A stretch of DNA of 64,000 bases from Vibrio tapetis subsp. quintayensis (GCF_030409945.1 NZ_JAUFQV010000026.1:186001-250000), one strand, 5' to 3'. Positions 36,787 to 46,803 are shown, numbered from the stretch's first letter. Translations and numbers: made by a program. Notes: a model not told the origin generated them from the sequence alone.

Positions 36787-39700
36787 TTAGATAACGTTAG
36801 AACTCTGGTTAGATAGCTCTCCAACACTTATCGCCGCATCGTTGTTGTTAGAGTTCATTTTATTTTTTAAACGCACCAGAATTGCTTTAATTTCCATTTG
36901 AATCATTAACAGTGATGGGGTAAGAATCAAAGTAATAAATGTCGCGAACAAAATACCATACCCTAATGCCGCAGCCGCTGGAATCAGGAACTGAGCTTGT
37001 AACGATGTTTCACCCAATAATGGTGATAGCCCTGCAAATGTCGTTACAGATGTGAGCAGTACAGCACGTAATCTACCTGTACAGGCCTGAACGATAGCAT
37101 CATGAACCGACATGCTTTTTTCTTTAATCAGTTCGTTAAAACGAGATACCAACAGCAGGCTGTCATTGACCACCACACCACTGAGTGCCAGTATGCCGTT
37201 CAAAGACAGGATGCTGATGGTTAAGTCGTTCCACCAGTGACCCAAGATCGCCCCGACAATGCCAAAAGGAATCGCGGTCATAATGATTAACGGCTGAACG
37301 TAAGACTTTAGCGGAATTGCCAACAGCGCGTAGATAGCAATCATAGCAAGCATGAACATGCTAGTCATAGAGCTGGTGGTCTCTTCTTGCTGCTCAGCCT
37401 CGCCAGCGAAATCGACCGTTAAGCTTGGGTACTGTGTTTGCAGATCCGCGACGACAGTTGCTTTTAACTGGCTAACTAACTCGTTTGGCGCGATGACGTC
37501 TTTGTCTAACACGGCGCTGATGTATACCGCTCGTTGGCTGTCAATTCGTGTGATCTCAGAAACTTGATAGTCAGAGATGATGTTTGCAACGGTATTAAGG
37601 GGTACAACGGTGCCGTCTGGCGTCCTTACATTGGCTTGATTAATATCGGCAATGGTTTGACGATCCGCTTCTGGGTACCGAACTCGGACTTTTACTTCGT
37701 CTTTACCACGTTGGAATCTTTGCACGATATCGCCACCAAACGATTGCAGTACCTGCTTTGCAAGACTGGCCGTATCAAAGCCAAGTGCGCGTCCTTGGTC
37801 GGTTAATTCGAAGCGATATTGTGGCTCGCCTAAATCTAAATTGTGGTCGATACCGCTTACACCATCAAGGGTTTGGAGCTGAGCCATCAGTTGGTTGCCA
37901 GCATCAGTAACCGACTCATCATTCCATGATTTTATTTCTACTTTGAAGTTATCGAGCATCTCCATTTTAGATAAGACTTTGAGTTTTTTCACGCCCTCTA
38001 AGTTGCCCACCAATTCAGACCAATGCGTGGAAAACTCGTTAGATGGGTAAACGCTGTCTGAATCCAGTTCAACGCGAACTTGACCCGAATCGTCACTGCT
38101 TGCGATGATTTGCAAACTGGTTAATTCAGAGGCTTCTTTTTCAGTACCATACTTTGTGCGCAGATCAAGATCCGCTTGCTTGGCTGCTGCTTCAATCACT
38201 AACAGGTTAGACTGAGTTTGGCCAAAGCTAGCATCATTTAACATCGACATATCAGCGGTGACGGTGTCTCCTGGGATGTCAGGGAAGAATGCAACGCGAA
38301 CGCCTCCCGTCATTGGCAGGCCAGCCACCAAAATTAGCAAAGAAATGAAGACCATTAATACGGCATAACGGAACTTGAGTGCCCACTCAATCACACGGCT
38401 GTAAACTTCTTGGTTGAACCATTGTAAGCCGGAATCTGCTCCATGTTGTATGCGGCTCCAAATGCCTTTTGTTTTACCGCGATGCGTGTTGATGTGCGCT
38501 AAGTGTGACGGAAGAATAAACTTAGATTCAACTAATGAAAGCAGTAAACAGATGGTAACTACGGTGCCGAATTGAGCGTAGATCTCACCCATTCGACCTT
38601 CGACGTTCGCTAGCGCTAAAAAGGCAACAACCGTGGTCAGGACTCCGAAAATGGTTGGTGCGGCAACTTTCATCGTGCCTCTTATGGTGCTGTCGATGGA
38701 GTCACCGTCGGATTTTCGAGTCGAGTAAATGCTTTCTCCTACCACTACGGCATCATCGACCACTATCCCTAGGGCCATAATGAAACCAAATGTGGTCATC
38801 TCATTAATCGTGAGGCCAACAAAGGAGTCGGTCATAAAAAACAGTGTGCCAAAGAAAACGAACGGCAGACCGGCAGCCACCCAAAACGCCACACGCACGT
38901 TTAAGAACAGAGCCAAGACGATGAACACGAGCGCAATACCCGTTAATGCGTTTTTCACTAACAGAGATAAGCGATCTTCGATCATGGTGCTTTTGTCGTA
39001 CCAGGATTCGATTTCGACGTCAGCGGGTAAAATATTGCTGTTTTGCCAGCGCTCAATTACGTTCTCTGCTTGTTCCACAATGTTGATTACGTCGCCGTAT
39101 TCATCCATAACGATTTGAATTGCGATGGAATTTTCTTGGTTATAACGTGACAGAATGAACGTATCATCCTCGAATGTGTCTTTAACTGTGGCGATATCAC
39201 CTAACGTTATTTGCGTACCCGTGCTGCTGGTGACAACAGGAATCGCATTGAAATCTTGCAGTTCATAAGCTTGTTCAGACACTTTCAAGCGCACGGTTTT
39301 GTCGCCATTTCGTAAGCTTGTCGACATCGCGGTTGAAGACTCTGCGTTAATGGCTTCAGATACATCTGTTAATGTTAGGCCGTAAGCCTGTAGCTTGTTC
39401 TCGTCCACTTCGACCGAAATCATTGGGTCGGCTTTGGCTTTAATTTCAAGATCTCGAATACTCGACTGGCTCAGTAAGTCTGATTTTAACTGTTCGGCTA
39501 GTGACTGTAATGTGGCACGATCTGCATCGCCATAAAGTTGAATCCATAACGCGTGATCTTGCATTCTGGCTTTATCGATTACAGGGTTGTCCGCTTCAGA
39601 CGGCAGGTTGTTTACGGCATCAATTTTGGTTTTTACATCACTGAGCAGTGTATCGAGGTCGTATGAACTCTCTTTTTCAATCGTAACGTGGCTGCCTGAT

Positions 39701-39978
39701 GCATCGGAAGTGGAGGTGATGCGCTTGATTCCAGGAACGGTTTCTAACGCGTCTTCAATTTTTATGGCTAAGCCTTCTTCAGCTTGAACTGGGTCACCAC
39801 TGTCGTAGTTAACAGAAACGGTTACTCGATCGGGTTCTAGGCTAGGAAACGCCTCTTTACGTAATGAGTTAACTGAAAACAAACCAATAACGATCATGCC
39901 GACGAGCAATAGGTTTGCTGCGACAGAGTTATTGGCGAACCAGGCAATGGCGCCGGTGTGTTGTTTTTGCCCAGACAT
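36787..39978 (-). CDS. RND efflux permease (HAE1 family, second pump)
   Basis: A 1063-residue inner-membrane exporter with AcrB-like layout: TM1 at about 13-35, TM2-6 at 340-490, TM7 near 535, TM8-12 near 880-1040. TM4 carries the normal pair Asp408-Asp409 (GIVVDDAVVVGES). In TM10, however, the segment reads LSGVVVNDSLLLVSRFN, so the lysine of the classical relay is absent and an Asn-Asp pair takes its place. The gene lies two bases after the adaptor stop, the third of an outer-membrane channel, adaptor, permease operon. A two-component system follows in the same direction. The substrate is unknown. Confidence 0.92.
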   Translation of the reverse strand: MSGQKQHTGAIAWFANNSVAANLLLVGMIVIGLFSVNSLRKEAFPSLEPDRVTVSVNYDSGDPVQAEEGLAIKIEDALETVPGIKRITSTSDASGSHVTIEKESSYDLDTLLSDVKTKIDAVNNLPSEADNPVIDKARMQDHALWIQLYGDADRATLQSLAEQLKSDLLSQSSIRDLEIKAKADPMISVEVDENKLQAYGLTLTDVSEAINAESSTAMSTSLRNGDKTVRLKVSEQAYELQDFNAIPVVTSSTGTQITLGDIATVKDTFEDDTFILSRYNQENSIAIQIVMDEYGDVINIVEQAENVIERWQNSNILPADVEIESWYDKSTMIEDRLSLLVKNALTGIALVFIVLALFLNVRVAFWVAAGLPFVFFGTLFFMTDSFVGLTINEMTTFGFIMALGIVVDDAVVVGESIYSTRKSDGDSIDSTIRGTMKVAAPTIFGVLTTVVAFLALANVEGRMGEIYAQFGTVVTICLLLSLVESKFILPSHLAHINTHRGKTKGIWSRIQHGADSGLQWFNQEVYSRVIEWALKFRYAVLMVFISLLILVAGLPMTGGVRVAFFPDIPGDTVTADMSMLNDASFGQTQSNLLVIEAAAKQADLDLRTKYGTEKEASELTSLQIIASSDDSGQVRVELDSDSVYPSNEFSTHWSELVGNLEGVKKLKVLSKMEMLDNFKVEIKSWNDESVTDAGNQLMAQLQTLDGVSGIDHNLDLGEPQYRFELTDQGRALGFDTASLAKQVLQSFGGDIVQRFQRGKDEVKVRVRYPEADRQTIADINQANVRTPDGTVVPLNTVANIISDYQVSEITRIDSQRAVYISAVLDKDVIAPNELVSQLKATVVADLQTQYPSLTVDFAGEAEQQEETTSSMTSMFMLAMIAIYALLAIPLKSYVQPLIIMTAIPFGIVGAILGHWWNDLTISILSLNGILALSGVVVNDSLLLVSRFNELIKEKSMSVHDAIVQACTGRLRAVLLTSVTTFAGLSPLLGETSLQAQFLIPAAAALGYGILFATFITLILTPSLLMIQMEIKAILVRLKNKMNSNNNDAAISVGELSNQSSNVI

Positions 39979-39980
39979 AA

Positions 39981-41219
39981 TTAGCCCTCAACCTTGGCGG
40001 TAACAAGAGTACCTACTTGGAAATTGCTTAATGGGCGCTTGACTATTTGCACTTGAGATACGCTGCTTTCGTTGTTCAACGATGATGGGGAAATATAAAC
40101 AAAGCCATCTTTTTCAAACTGAGTGTCTGCAGCGGATTTATTTAGCTGGCCATGCTCGTCAACAAACCATAACTCTCCCTGTTGGGAAACCGCTGACGAC
40201 GGCAATTGCCAAAGTTGTTCAAGCGAGCGACCATTAATGGCGGCTTTTACAAACGTCCCTGGGTACAGGTCAGCGTTTTGTTCTAATGGCTTTTCAACGA
40301 CGACAATCAATGAACGTTGTCGAGTTTGTGAAGATAAGTGCTGTTCAATACGGCCAACATAACCTTGCCATTGATGGGCTCCGTCTGAGCTTTCTACCAA
40401 TACCGGCCATTGACTGTGCGCAAGCTCTGCATTGTCGAAAGAGGGCAAGTTGCGCCATTGTGCTTCAGAAAGGGGAATGTCAATTTCGATTTCATCAACG
40501 CTATACAGTGTTGCCACTTGAGTACCCGTTTGAACGTAGCTACCCGGTTGAATGTCTCGGCTCACTACCAAGGCATCAAAAGGGGCTTTGACTTGGGTTC
40601 TATCTAAGTTTTGTTGTGCCGTTTTCAGGGCTAGTTGGGCGTTGTCTAATGCGGCTGTTACTTGTGCTAATTGTGGTATTCTCAATACAAGGGGGGAATC
40701 CGGCTCGCCCGTTAAGCCGGAGCGTTCCCATTCTGATTTGGCTTGTTCACCTTGGCGTTGTTCTTCGAGTAGGTTGAGTTTGGCTTGTTCAACGTCAGCT
40801 TGAGCTTGAGTCAGCGCTTGGCGATAACTGGTGTCGTCAATACTCGCAATGACGGTGCCTTTTTTGATCACTTGTCCTGATTCAAATAGTGAACTTACTT
40901 GTTCAATTCGGCCTGATACTTCCGCAGAAAAGTTCAATTCGTAACGTGATTTTGCTTCCCCGTGGCCGACCACTTCCGCTTGATAGTTATTCGCTTGTAC
41001 ATTGATCACCGCGACTTGTTGCGCTTGGCTTGCAGCGTTTTTGCTAAGCGCTTTGGCTAAGGTAGACTCGAGTTGTTGCTCTGCACTGGCTGGCGCTTTA
41101 ACCTGAACGTTTTGTTCTGGGCCTTTTGGGGCCATTTGAGAACCGTTATAGGCGAGGGCCGCAAAAATGCTACAGCCTGCGATAAGAGTAATGGCTAATG
41201 TGATGGTATTGAATTTCAT
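39981..41219 (-). CDS. RND efflux periplasmic adaptor, second pump
   Basis: A 412-residue adaptor. A signal anchor is at about residues 5-25 (ITLAITLIAGCSIFAALAY); the GC pair there is not followed by a typical lipobox, so it is probably membrane-anchored. Lipoyl halves flank a coiled coil (about 140-215), followed by a barrel and a membrane-proximal domain. Its start overlaps the channel stop by four bases (ATGA-type coupling), and the permease follows after two bases. Confidence 0.9.
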   Translation of the reverse strand: MKFNTITLAITLIAGCSIFAALAYNGSQMAPKGPEQNVQVKAPASAEQQLESTLAKALSKNAASQAQQVAVINVQANNYQAEVVGHGEAKSRYELNFSAEVSGRIEQVSSLFESGQVIKKGTVIASIDDTSYRQALTQAQADVEQAKLNLLEEQRQGEQAKSEWERSGLTGEPDSPLVLRIPQLAQVTAALDNAQLALKTAQQNLDRTQVKAPFDALVVSRDIQPGSYVQTGTQVATLYSVDEIEIDIPLSEAQWRNLPSFDNAELAHSQWPVLVESSDGAHQWQGYVGRIEQHLSSQTRQRSLIVVVEKPLEQNADLYPGTFVKAAINGRSLEQLWQLPSSAVSQQGELWFVDEHGQLNKSAADTQFEKDGFVYISPSSLNNESSVSQVQIVKRPLSNFQVGTLVTAKVEG

Positions 41220-42625
41220 GCGGACACTCCTAGGCCAAGTGCTAGGCCTAAATCAATTCGGTTAACAAGACGGTTATAAATGGCTTGCGTCAGTTGAGCT
41301 TCTAAGTCGTAGGTTTGCTGCTGAACAGTAAGGAGATCAAAAATGTCGACCAAACCTTGACGGTATTTCTCTTCGTAACTCACAAAGCTTCGTTGCGCGC
41401 TTTCTAGCGCATCGGTTAAATGTGATTGCTGCTGGGACAAAGATCCTTCTTGGCCAATGGCATTTTCAACTTCGTTAACTGCGTTGAGTAAAGCTTCTTG
41501 GTATGCCCAGTAGCTTTTTTCTGTTGTGAGTTCTGCCACTTCTGCTTGCGACTTAAGCAAGCCACCTTGGAAAAGCGGCGCAGAAACCTGCCCTAATGCA
41601 CTCCATAAAGGACCAGTTAGTAGTGCCTCACTTGGGGACTCTGCCATGTCTGATAGGCTTGCTTTTAAGCTGATCGAAGGCAGCATCGCTTTATAGGCTG
41701 CATCGGTACGCAGTGACTCGGCTTCTATGTTTAGGAACGCTGACTGGAGATCTGGTCTGCGTGATAAATCTTGCTTTGGCATATTATCGAGCGGGCTCAA
41801 TATTGATGGAAAAGTTGGTGATATTTCAGCAGTAAGATCGTCACCTTGCCATTGCCCAGAGAGCAACATTAAGCTACGTTGGCTTAATGCTAGTTGCTCT
41901 TGATAGTTGGCAAGGGTCGAGCGAGTCGTGGCACTGCTGGTTTTGGCATTATCCAGTTCTTGTAGGCTGCCAAGTCCGGCACGGTATCGATCGAGAACAA
42001 GGTTTTCATTGTTTTCTAAAACGTCCAATCTCTGATTTTCAATCGCAATCAACTGTTGTTTCAGGCTTATCTCTAACCAAGTACGCATGATGTTTGCGGC
42101 AACAAGATCCCGCGCGGCTTGCAAATTGGCTTGTGAGCTTGCGATGTCTTTGTAGGCGGCGTTATTGCTGTCAGCCAGTTTTTGCCACAAGTCCAGCTCC
42201 CAGCTCACGGCAACTTCGGTTGTGTATGACGAATCGCTGTCTTGTGCTGCGTTACCGGTGAAACTTGCATTTACCGTTGGTAAGCGGCTAGAGCCAGTAA
42301 TACCTTGTTGTGCGTAGGCTATATTCAATGCAACAACATTCTGCTGGAGGCTAGGATTATTCTTGAGAGCGTTTTCTATAAACGTGTTCATTTCTGGAAG
42401 TTCTACTAGCTCGGTGAGTTGGGTATTTTGTCTCTGGTCGTTATTTTCTCCACCGGCTTGTTGCTCAGAGCTTTTGTCTTCAATAAAGTGCGTTAACATC
42501 TGCTGGTTCGTGATGTTGTCATTTGCGAGTGTTGCATAGTCAGTTTGGCTCGTGGTACTACAACCAACTAAGCTTGTGAATACGAGTGATAAAATTGTGT
42601 GTTTAAAAGGAAGATTGGGCATCAT
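41216..42625 (-). CDS. NodT/OprM-type outer-membrane lipoprotein channel, second pump
   Basis: A 469-residue outer-membrane factor. The lipobox is LVGC with mature N-terminal Cys near residue 22. The family duplication is visible (LTELVELPEMNTFIENALKNNPSLQQNV and SLSQRSLMLLSGQW). Residues 25-80 are a Gln/Asn-rich linker. It is the first gene of the operon channel, adaptor, permease, which parallels the first pump. The upstream promoter is in the 148-base gap with the repair gene on the opposite strand. Confidence 0.9.
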   Translation of the reverse strand: MMPNLPFKHTILSLVFTSLVGCSTTSQTDYATLANDNITNQQMLTHFIEDKSSEQQAGGENNDQRQNTQLTELVELPEMNTFIENALKNNPSLQQNVVALNIAYAQQGITGSSRLPTVNASFTGNAAQDSDSSYTTEVAVSWELDLWQKLADSNNAAYKDIASSQANLQAARDLVAANIMRTWLEISLKQQLIAIENQRLDVLENNENLVLDRYRAGLGSLQELDNAKTSSATTRSTLANYQEQLALSQRSLMLLSGQWQGDDLTAEISPTFPSILSPLDNMPKQDLSRRPDLQSAFLNIEAESLRTDAAYKAMLPSISLKASLSDMAESPSEALLTGPLWSALGQVSAPLFQGGLLKSQAEVAELTTEKSYWAYQEALLNAVNEVENAIGQEGSLSQQQSHLTDALESAQRSFVSYEEKYRQGLVDIFDLLTVQQQTYDLEAQLTQAIYNRLVNRIDLGLALGLGVSA

Positions 42626-42773
42626 CTTTCATCTCCTGTCATGATGAAAGCTAGGATACGGATTTCTGGGTTAAGGCTGGGTTAACGTAGGCCAGCATAA
42701 GCAATAAAAATGGCTCACGAGTGAGTATTGAAATTGAATCATTACGGATTAACGACAATAAGAAAGGAATGAG

Positions 42774-43886
42774 ATGAGCACATTATTTAAAGATTTGTTC
42801 AGTGAAGATTTTTACCATGGGTTAATCAAAGTCCTCAATGACGTGTTACCCAACTTTGATGAGCGAGTTTTCTTGGAAAAGGTGCGCGCAGATGACTTCG
42901 AACAGCTTGAAATGAAGCAAAGGATCACTCGTACCTGTGAAGTATTGCATGAATTTATGCCTGCCGAATTTGAAGAGGCGGCGCCATACTTGGTTGAGGT
43001 GGTGCGTAAGCTTCAAGCTCAAGAGATTGTGGAAGACAGTTTGGTGTATTTGTTCATTCCTGAATACGTTGAACGCTATGGTATTGGTGAGTATCAATTG
43101 GCGGTTGATGCATTTGAAGTGATCACGCCCTTTATCACGTGCGAATTCGCCGTGCGACCTTTCATTGTCAAATACCCACAAATGATTGATCAAATGCAGA
43201 AATGGACAGTGCATTCCGACCGCCGAGTCCGCCGTTTAGCCAGTGAGGGGAGTCGGCCGAGGCTGCCGTGGGGAATGGCGCTGGCAGAGCTGAAGAAAGA
43301 TCCCGCTCCGATCATGCCGATTCTACTCGCACTCAAAGATGACGAGTGCGAAGTGGTTAGACGTAGTGTGGCTAATAACTTGAATGACATAGCGAAAGAC
43401 AATTCTGCAGTCGTGATCGAGTTTTCTCAGCGCTACTTTGGTGATAACACAAATCGAGATAAGCTGATCAAGCACGCCTGCCGCACGTTGCTAAAGCAAG
43501 CGGAACCCAACACCTTAGCGTTGTTTGGGTTTGATAGCCAAGGTATAGAATTGTCTGAATTTGTAGTCCATACGGCGCAAGTGATGATTGGCTCGGCACT
43601 AGAGTTCTCTTTCGAGGTATATAACCGCAGTGAGCAGAATAAAAAGCTTCGTCTGGAATATGGCATTTACTACCAAAAGCATAATGGCACTTTGGCTCGT
43701 AAGGTGTTCAAGATCAGCGAGCGAGAAATTGCAACAGGCGAGCGATACCCAGTAAAACGTAAGCAGAGTTTTAAAGTCATCACGACTCGTAAGTTTCACC
43801 CGGGGTTACATCAAGTATCTATTATTCTTAATGGCCGAGAGCTGAGCATTTGTGATTTTAGTTTGGTTGGTTCGAGTGACCGCTAA
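42774..43886 (+). CDS. AlkC-type DNA alkylation repair protein (HEAT-repeat glycosylase)
   Basis: A 370-residue cytoplasmic protein. Residues 1-260 are helical HEAT-like repeats (RRVRRLASEGSRPRLPWG is the most conserved block), as in AlkC/AlkD glycosylases that remove N-alkylated purines without base flipping. Residues 270-365 form a beta-rich C-terminal domain (FEVYNRSEQNKKLRLEYGIYY, HPGLHQVSIILNGREL), like the immunoglobulin-like domain of one AlkC subfamily. The second half fits the AlkC side better than AlkD. It stands alone, divergent from the second RND operon; the gap of 148 bases is shared. Catalytic Asp cannot be fixed by eye. Confidence 0.82.
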   Translation: MSTLFKDLFSEDFYHGLIKVLNDVLPNFDERVFLEKVRADDFEQLEMKQRITRTCEVLHEFMPAEFEEAAPYLVEVVRKLQAQEIVEDSLVYLFIPEYVERYGIGEYQLAVDAFEVITPFITCEFAVRPFIVKYPQMIDQMQKWTVHSDRRVRRLASEGSRPRLPWGMALAELKKDPAPIMPILLALKDDECEVVRRSVANNLNDIAKDNSAVVIEFSQRYFGDNTNRDKLIKHACRTLLKQAEPNTLALFGFDSQGIELSEFVVHTAQVMIGSALEFSFEVYNRSEQNKKLRLEYGIYYQKHNGTLARKVFKISEREIATGERYPVKRKQSFKVITTRKFHPGLHQVSIILNGRELSICDFSLVGSSDR

Positions 43887-44043
43887 GCAGTGAGTCTTTA
43901 ATTTGGTCCTATTCTGAAAATAACCATATAAAGTGTGATGGATTTATCATTTTGATTGTTCTGGTCCGCGTTATGCGTTCGGAAAAGAGAGGGCTTGCTA
44001 CACTTTTTAAGTAAGCAAACAATAACGATTAAGCTGGAATCTT

Positions 44044-45231
44044 GTGGATATACACACCTTAGCAATTATAAGCGTGCTGTTGTCTCTGTCTTTAGGCGGA
44101 GGGCTCTTTCTTTGTTATCGTTTTATGTTTCATGGTGAAGTCAAAGGGGTCAATTATTTTTCGTTTTCATTTACATTGATGGGGGCGAGTATCATCCCAA
44201 TTTGTTTTGGGTTTCATTCTAGCTACTGGGCGTATGTCCTGTATTCTAATGTTATTTATCTATTATCTATCTGTGCGCTAGTGCTTGGAGTCATTCAACT
44301 CAGAGATTATTCTGGCGTATCAGGGAAGCGCTTTGCATTAGCAGTGACGCTTAGCTCGTGTCTCTTGATCGGGTATTTTATTTTGATCGAACCATCGCTT
44401 ACTGGGCGAGTCGCTGTTCGGAGTGGTTTTACGGCGTTGATGTGTTTTATCGCCGTCTATATTAACGTCACGTCAGTAAAAAAAGACAGCAGAACACCCG
44501 TAATGATTTTGGCTGCAGTATTATCTGTGCACGGCATGTACATGATGGTAAGGGTTGGGTTCACATTGAGTGAAGAGAGTTCATTGGCGTATTTCGATTT
44601 GTCATTTCTTCATAAAATGGTCTATTTAATGATCATTATGGTAGTGATTTCAATCAGCTTTGCCGTGTTCTGGATATTGACGGAAAGGCTGATAGCAAAG
44701 TTGCATCAATCGTCAGTATTTGACCAATTGACGAACTTGTATAATCGCAACGGATTGGAAGAACTGCGTGAAAAATGGCGCAAATCTGCCAGAATAAAAA
44801 CAAGTACGATGTCTGTAATTATCGCTGATTTAGACCACTTCAAAAGGGTTAATGATACGTTTGGTCACGATTATGGTGATCTTGTTTTGTCTTCGTTTTC
44901 TAAAGTACTAAAGAGCCAGTGTCGAGACAGAGATTACTGTATTCGTTACGGGGGAGAAGAGTTTCTCGTCGTGCTACCGGATACCGAACTCGATCGAGCA
45001 ATCGTAGTGGCTGAGCGAATTAGAAGTGCAATTGAGCATCATTTTTCTGGTGAGCAAGACCTCAAGAAACACATCACAGCCAGTTTTGGTGTTGCAGAAA
45101 GTAATGAAAATGAAAGCTGGGAATCCCTATTAAAAAAAGCCGATCTCGCCCTTTATGATGCCAAAAATTCAGGTAGAAACAGAGTCTGTTGCGTTTCCTT
45201 AGGTTATCAAAATTATGCTGAAATTAGATAG
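44044..45231 (+). CDS. Membrane diguanylate cyclase (GGDEF domain)
   Basis: A 395-residue protein. Six or seven hydrophobic helices span residues 5-215 (no known sensory family recognised), followed by a GGDEF domain with GGEEF at 303-307, the magnesium site ADLDHFK and the RxxD inhibitory site (Arg294-Asp297) five residues before it. It should make cyclic di-GMP and be feedback-inhibited. The start is a GTG at 44044. The sensory helices suggest that it detects a membrane or small-molecule signal. It is monocistronic. Confidence 0.92.
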   Translation: MDIHTLAIISVLLSLSLGGGLFLCYRFMFHGEVKGVNYFSFSFTLMGASIIPICFGFHSSYWAYVLYSNVIYLLSICALVLGVIQLRDYSGVSGKRFALAVTLSSCLLIGYFILIEPSLTGRVAVRSGFTALMCFIAVYINVTSVKKDSRTPVMILAAVLSVHGMYMMVRVGFTLSEESSLAYFDLSFLHKMVYLMIIMVVISISFAVFWILTERLIAKLHQSSVFDQLTNLYNRNGLEELREKWRKSARIKTSTMSVIIADLDHFKRVNDTFGHDYGDLVLSSFSKVLKSQCRDRDYCIRYGGEEFLVVLPDTELDRAIVVAERIRSAIEHHFSGEQDLKKHITASFGVAESNENESWESLLKKADLALYDAKNSGRNRVCCVSLGYQNYAEIR

Positions 45232-45573
45232 CCTTGATCTTTATTTGAAAAAACTTCGAGTGTATTAGTGAGTCATCAAGTGAATGAACATTCTCTTATG
45301 GCGAACAATAATGCCGCGACGTTACCTCTCCCTTCCAATCTTTGTTCTCTTTTACTCTGCTGAATAAAATAGATATTCATATAACAACTTGATGTTATGT
45401 GGCTTTACCTAACACCGCTGAGCTAATCACTAAATGAAATTGGTAAAGCAGTTGTATAAAACAACTACGGGTGCAATTATTAGATTGCCTGAATGATTAC
45501 CGTTTATGGCAATCACCGTGTGGATAATTGGAACAATAAAAAATCTATTAAAGATTATAAATGGAGTTACGCA
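45232..45573. promoter_or_regulatory. Leader region of the TraF-like gene
   Basis: The 342 bases are non-coding. A seven-base inverted repeat, GATTGCC and GGCAATC (45483-45514), and a small repeat GTTGTATAAAACAAC (45451-45465) could form leader hairpins. AT-rich elsewhere. No riboswitch class was recognised. Confidence 0.4.
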
Positions 45574-46719
45574 GTGGATATTAAAAAAACGTTATTGGCA
45601 ACCGCCATCTTCGCATCAGCAGGGGTTCAAGTAGCCGTCGCTGCCCCTTATGTGGCAGACGCAAGAAGCAACGGTATGGGCAATACAGGGGTAGTCTCAG
45701 CGGATTTCCTGACTTCTTCATTTCATAACCCGGCTCTTGGTGCTTTGTACCGTGAAAATGACGACGTGGGAATTCTCATTCCTGCGGTTGGAGTGAATGC
45801 AAGAGATTCGGACGATTCGTTGCAAACGATAGATGACATGCAAAAACTGTATGAAAAATCGAGTGCTGTCGATCCATCAGACGCGACAGCATTAAATAAT
45901 TTGCTCAATCAGCTTGATGGTAATGCGCCTATAAATGTGACGGCTGGGGCCGGTTTTGCTGTTGCAATTCCAACTGAGCATGTTTCTCTGAATTTTTATG
46001 GTGCTGGCTTTACTGAAGTGATCGCAATTACAGATGTGGCTGCAGATAATGGTGATGCACCTATTGATGTACAGAAACGTTATGAGGACTCTAAGGTGGG
46101 TATGGTGGCCTTTGGTACCTACGAATATGGCTTGTCTCTTTCTAAAGTCGTGCCGATCTCTGGCCATAATATCTCGTTTGGTATTACTCCTAAATTTCAG
46201 CAGCTGTTTACTTACTCGGCCATCGATAAAGTGAACGATTTTAAATTTGATAACTATAAAGACAGTGAAGTCACACAAAGCGCGTTCAATTTTGACCTCG
46301 GTGCAGCTTGGGTGCAAGGCGCCTATCGTGTGGGCTTGGTGATTAAAGACGTTTTGTCTCAAGAGATAAAAACGCAGAAAGGTGGCTACACGTATAAATT
46401 GAATCCACAAGCAAAAGTGGGCTTGGGTTACGTAACAGAGTTAATTACGGCAAGCATTGATTTGGACTTAACTAAACAAGAGCGATTCAATACTTCGTCA
46501 GATGATACTCAGTTTGCGCGTATCGGTGTTGAGGGCAATGCATGGAACTGGGCTCAGTTACGTGCTGGCTATGAAATCGATATGAAAAACAACGTAGATA
46601 ATGCCTTTACGTTTGGTGTCGGTATCAGCCCTGGCGATCTTGTTAGCCTAGATCTTGCAGGTACATACGCAGGAAACAACCAATTTGGTGGCTCACTCAA
46701 CTTGGCGTTTACGTTCTAG
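45574..46719 (+). CDS. TraF-like outer-membrane beta-barrel protein
   Basis: A 381-residue exported protein with a signal peptide (cleavage after VAVAA). The sequence reads as a FadL-like barrel of the conjugal-transfer-TraF-like class (PF13729 by memory): DARSNGMGNTGVVSADFLTSSFHNPAL at the mature N-terminus and a C-terminal LNLAFTF strand. The start is a GTG at 45574 behind GGAG at 45563; the frame extends to 45493 but the extra part has no ribosome site. Despite the family name, no conjugation genes occur here. A role as porin or fatty-acid channel is as likely as any. Confidence 0.78.
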   Translation: MDIKKTLLATAIFASAGVQVAVAAPYVADARSNGMGNTGVVSADFLTSSFHNPALGALYRENDDVGILIPAVGVNARDSDDSLQTIDDMQKLYEKSSAVDPSDATALNNLLNQLDGNAPINVTAGAGFAVAIPTEHVSLNFYGAGFTEVIAITDVAADNGDAPIDVQKRYEDSKVGMVAFGTYEYGLSLSKVVPISGHNISFGITPKFQQLFTYSAIDKVNDFKFDNYKDSEVTQSAFNFDLGAAWVQGAYRVGLVIKDVLSQEIKTQKGGYTYKLNPQAKVGLGYVTELITASIDLDLTKQERFNTSSDDTQFARIGVEGNAWNWAQLRAGYEIDMKNNVDNAFTFGVGISPGDLVSLDLAGTYAGNNQFGGSLNLAFTF

Positions 46720-46769
46720 ACCTGTTCACCGGCGGCTCTAATTACGTGGTAAACATCACTTAGATATAG

Positions 46770-46803
46770 AAATGCCTCTGCACTGGTGTGCAGAGGCATT
46801 TAT
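46770..46803. terminator. Bidirectional terminator between TraF-like and C45 genes
   Basis: A 14-base inverted repeat, AAATGCCTCTGCAC and its complement, around a four-base loop, with TATC after it, between two converging genes. Confidence 0.85.

Noticed and set aside
43956..44138. 60-codon frame overlapping the cyclase start
   Set aside because: It is out of frame with the well-supported GGDEF protein and lacks a ribosome site.
45483..45514. Leader hairpin of the TraF-like gene as a riboswitch
   Set aside because: The seven-base repeat has no conserved core of any known riboswitch class; described only as a leader feature.
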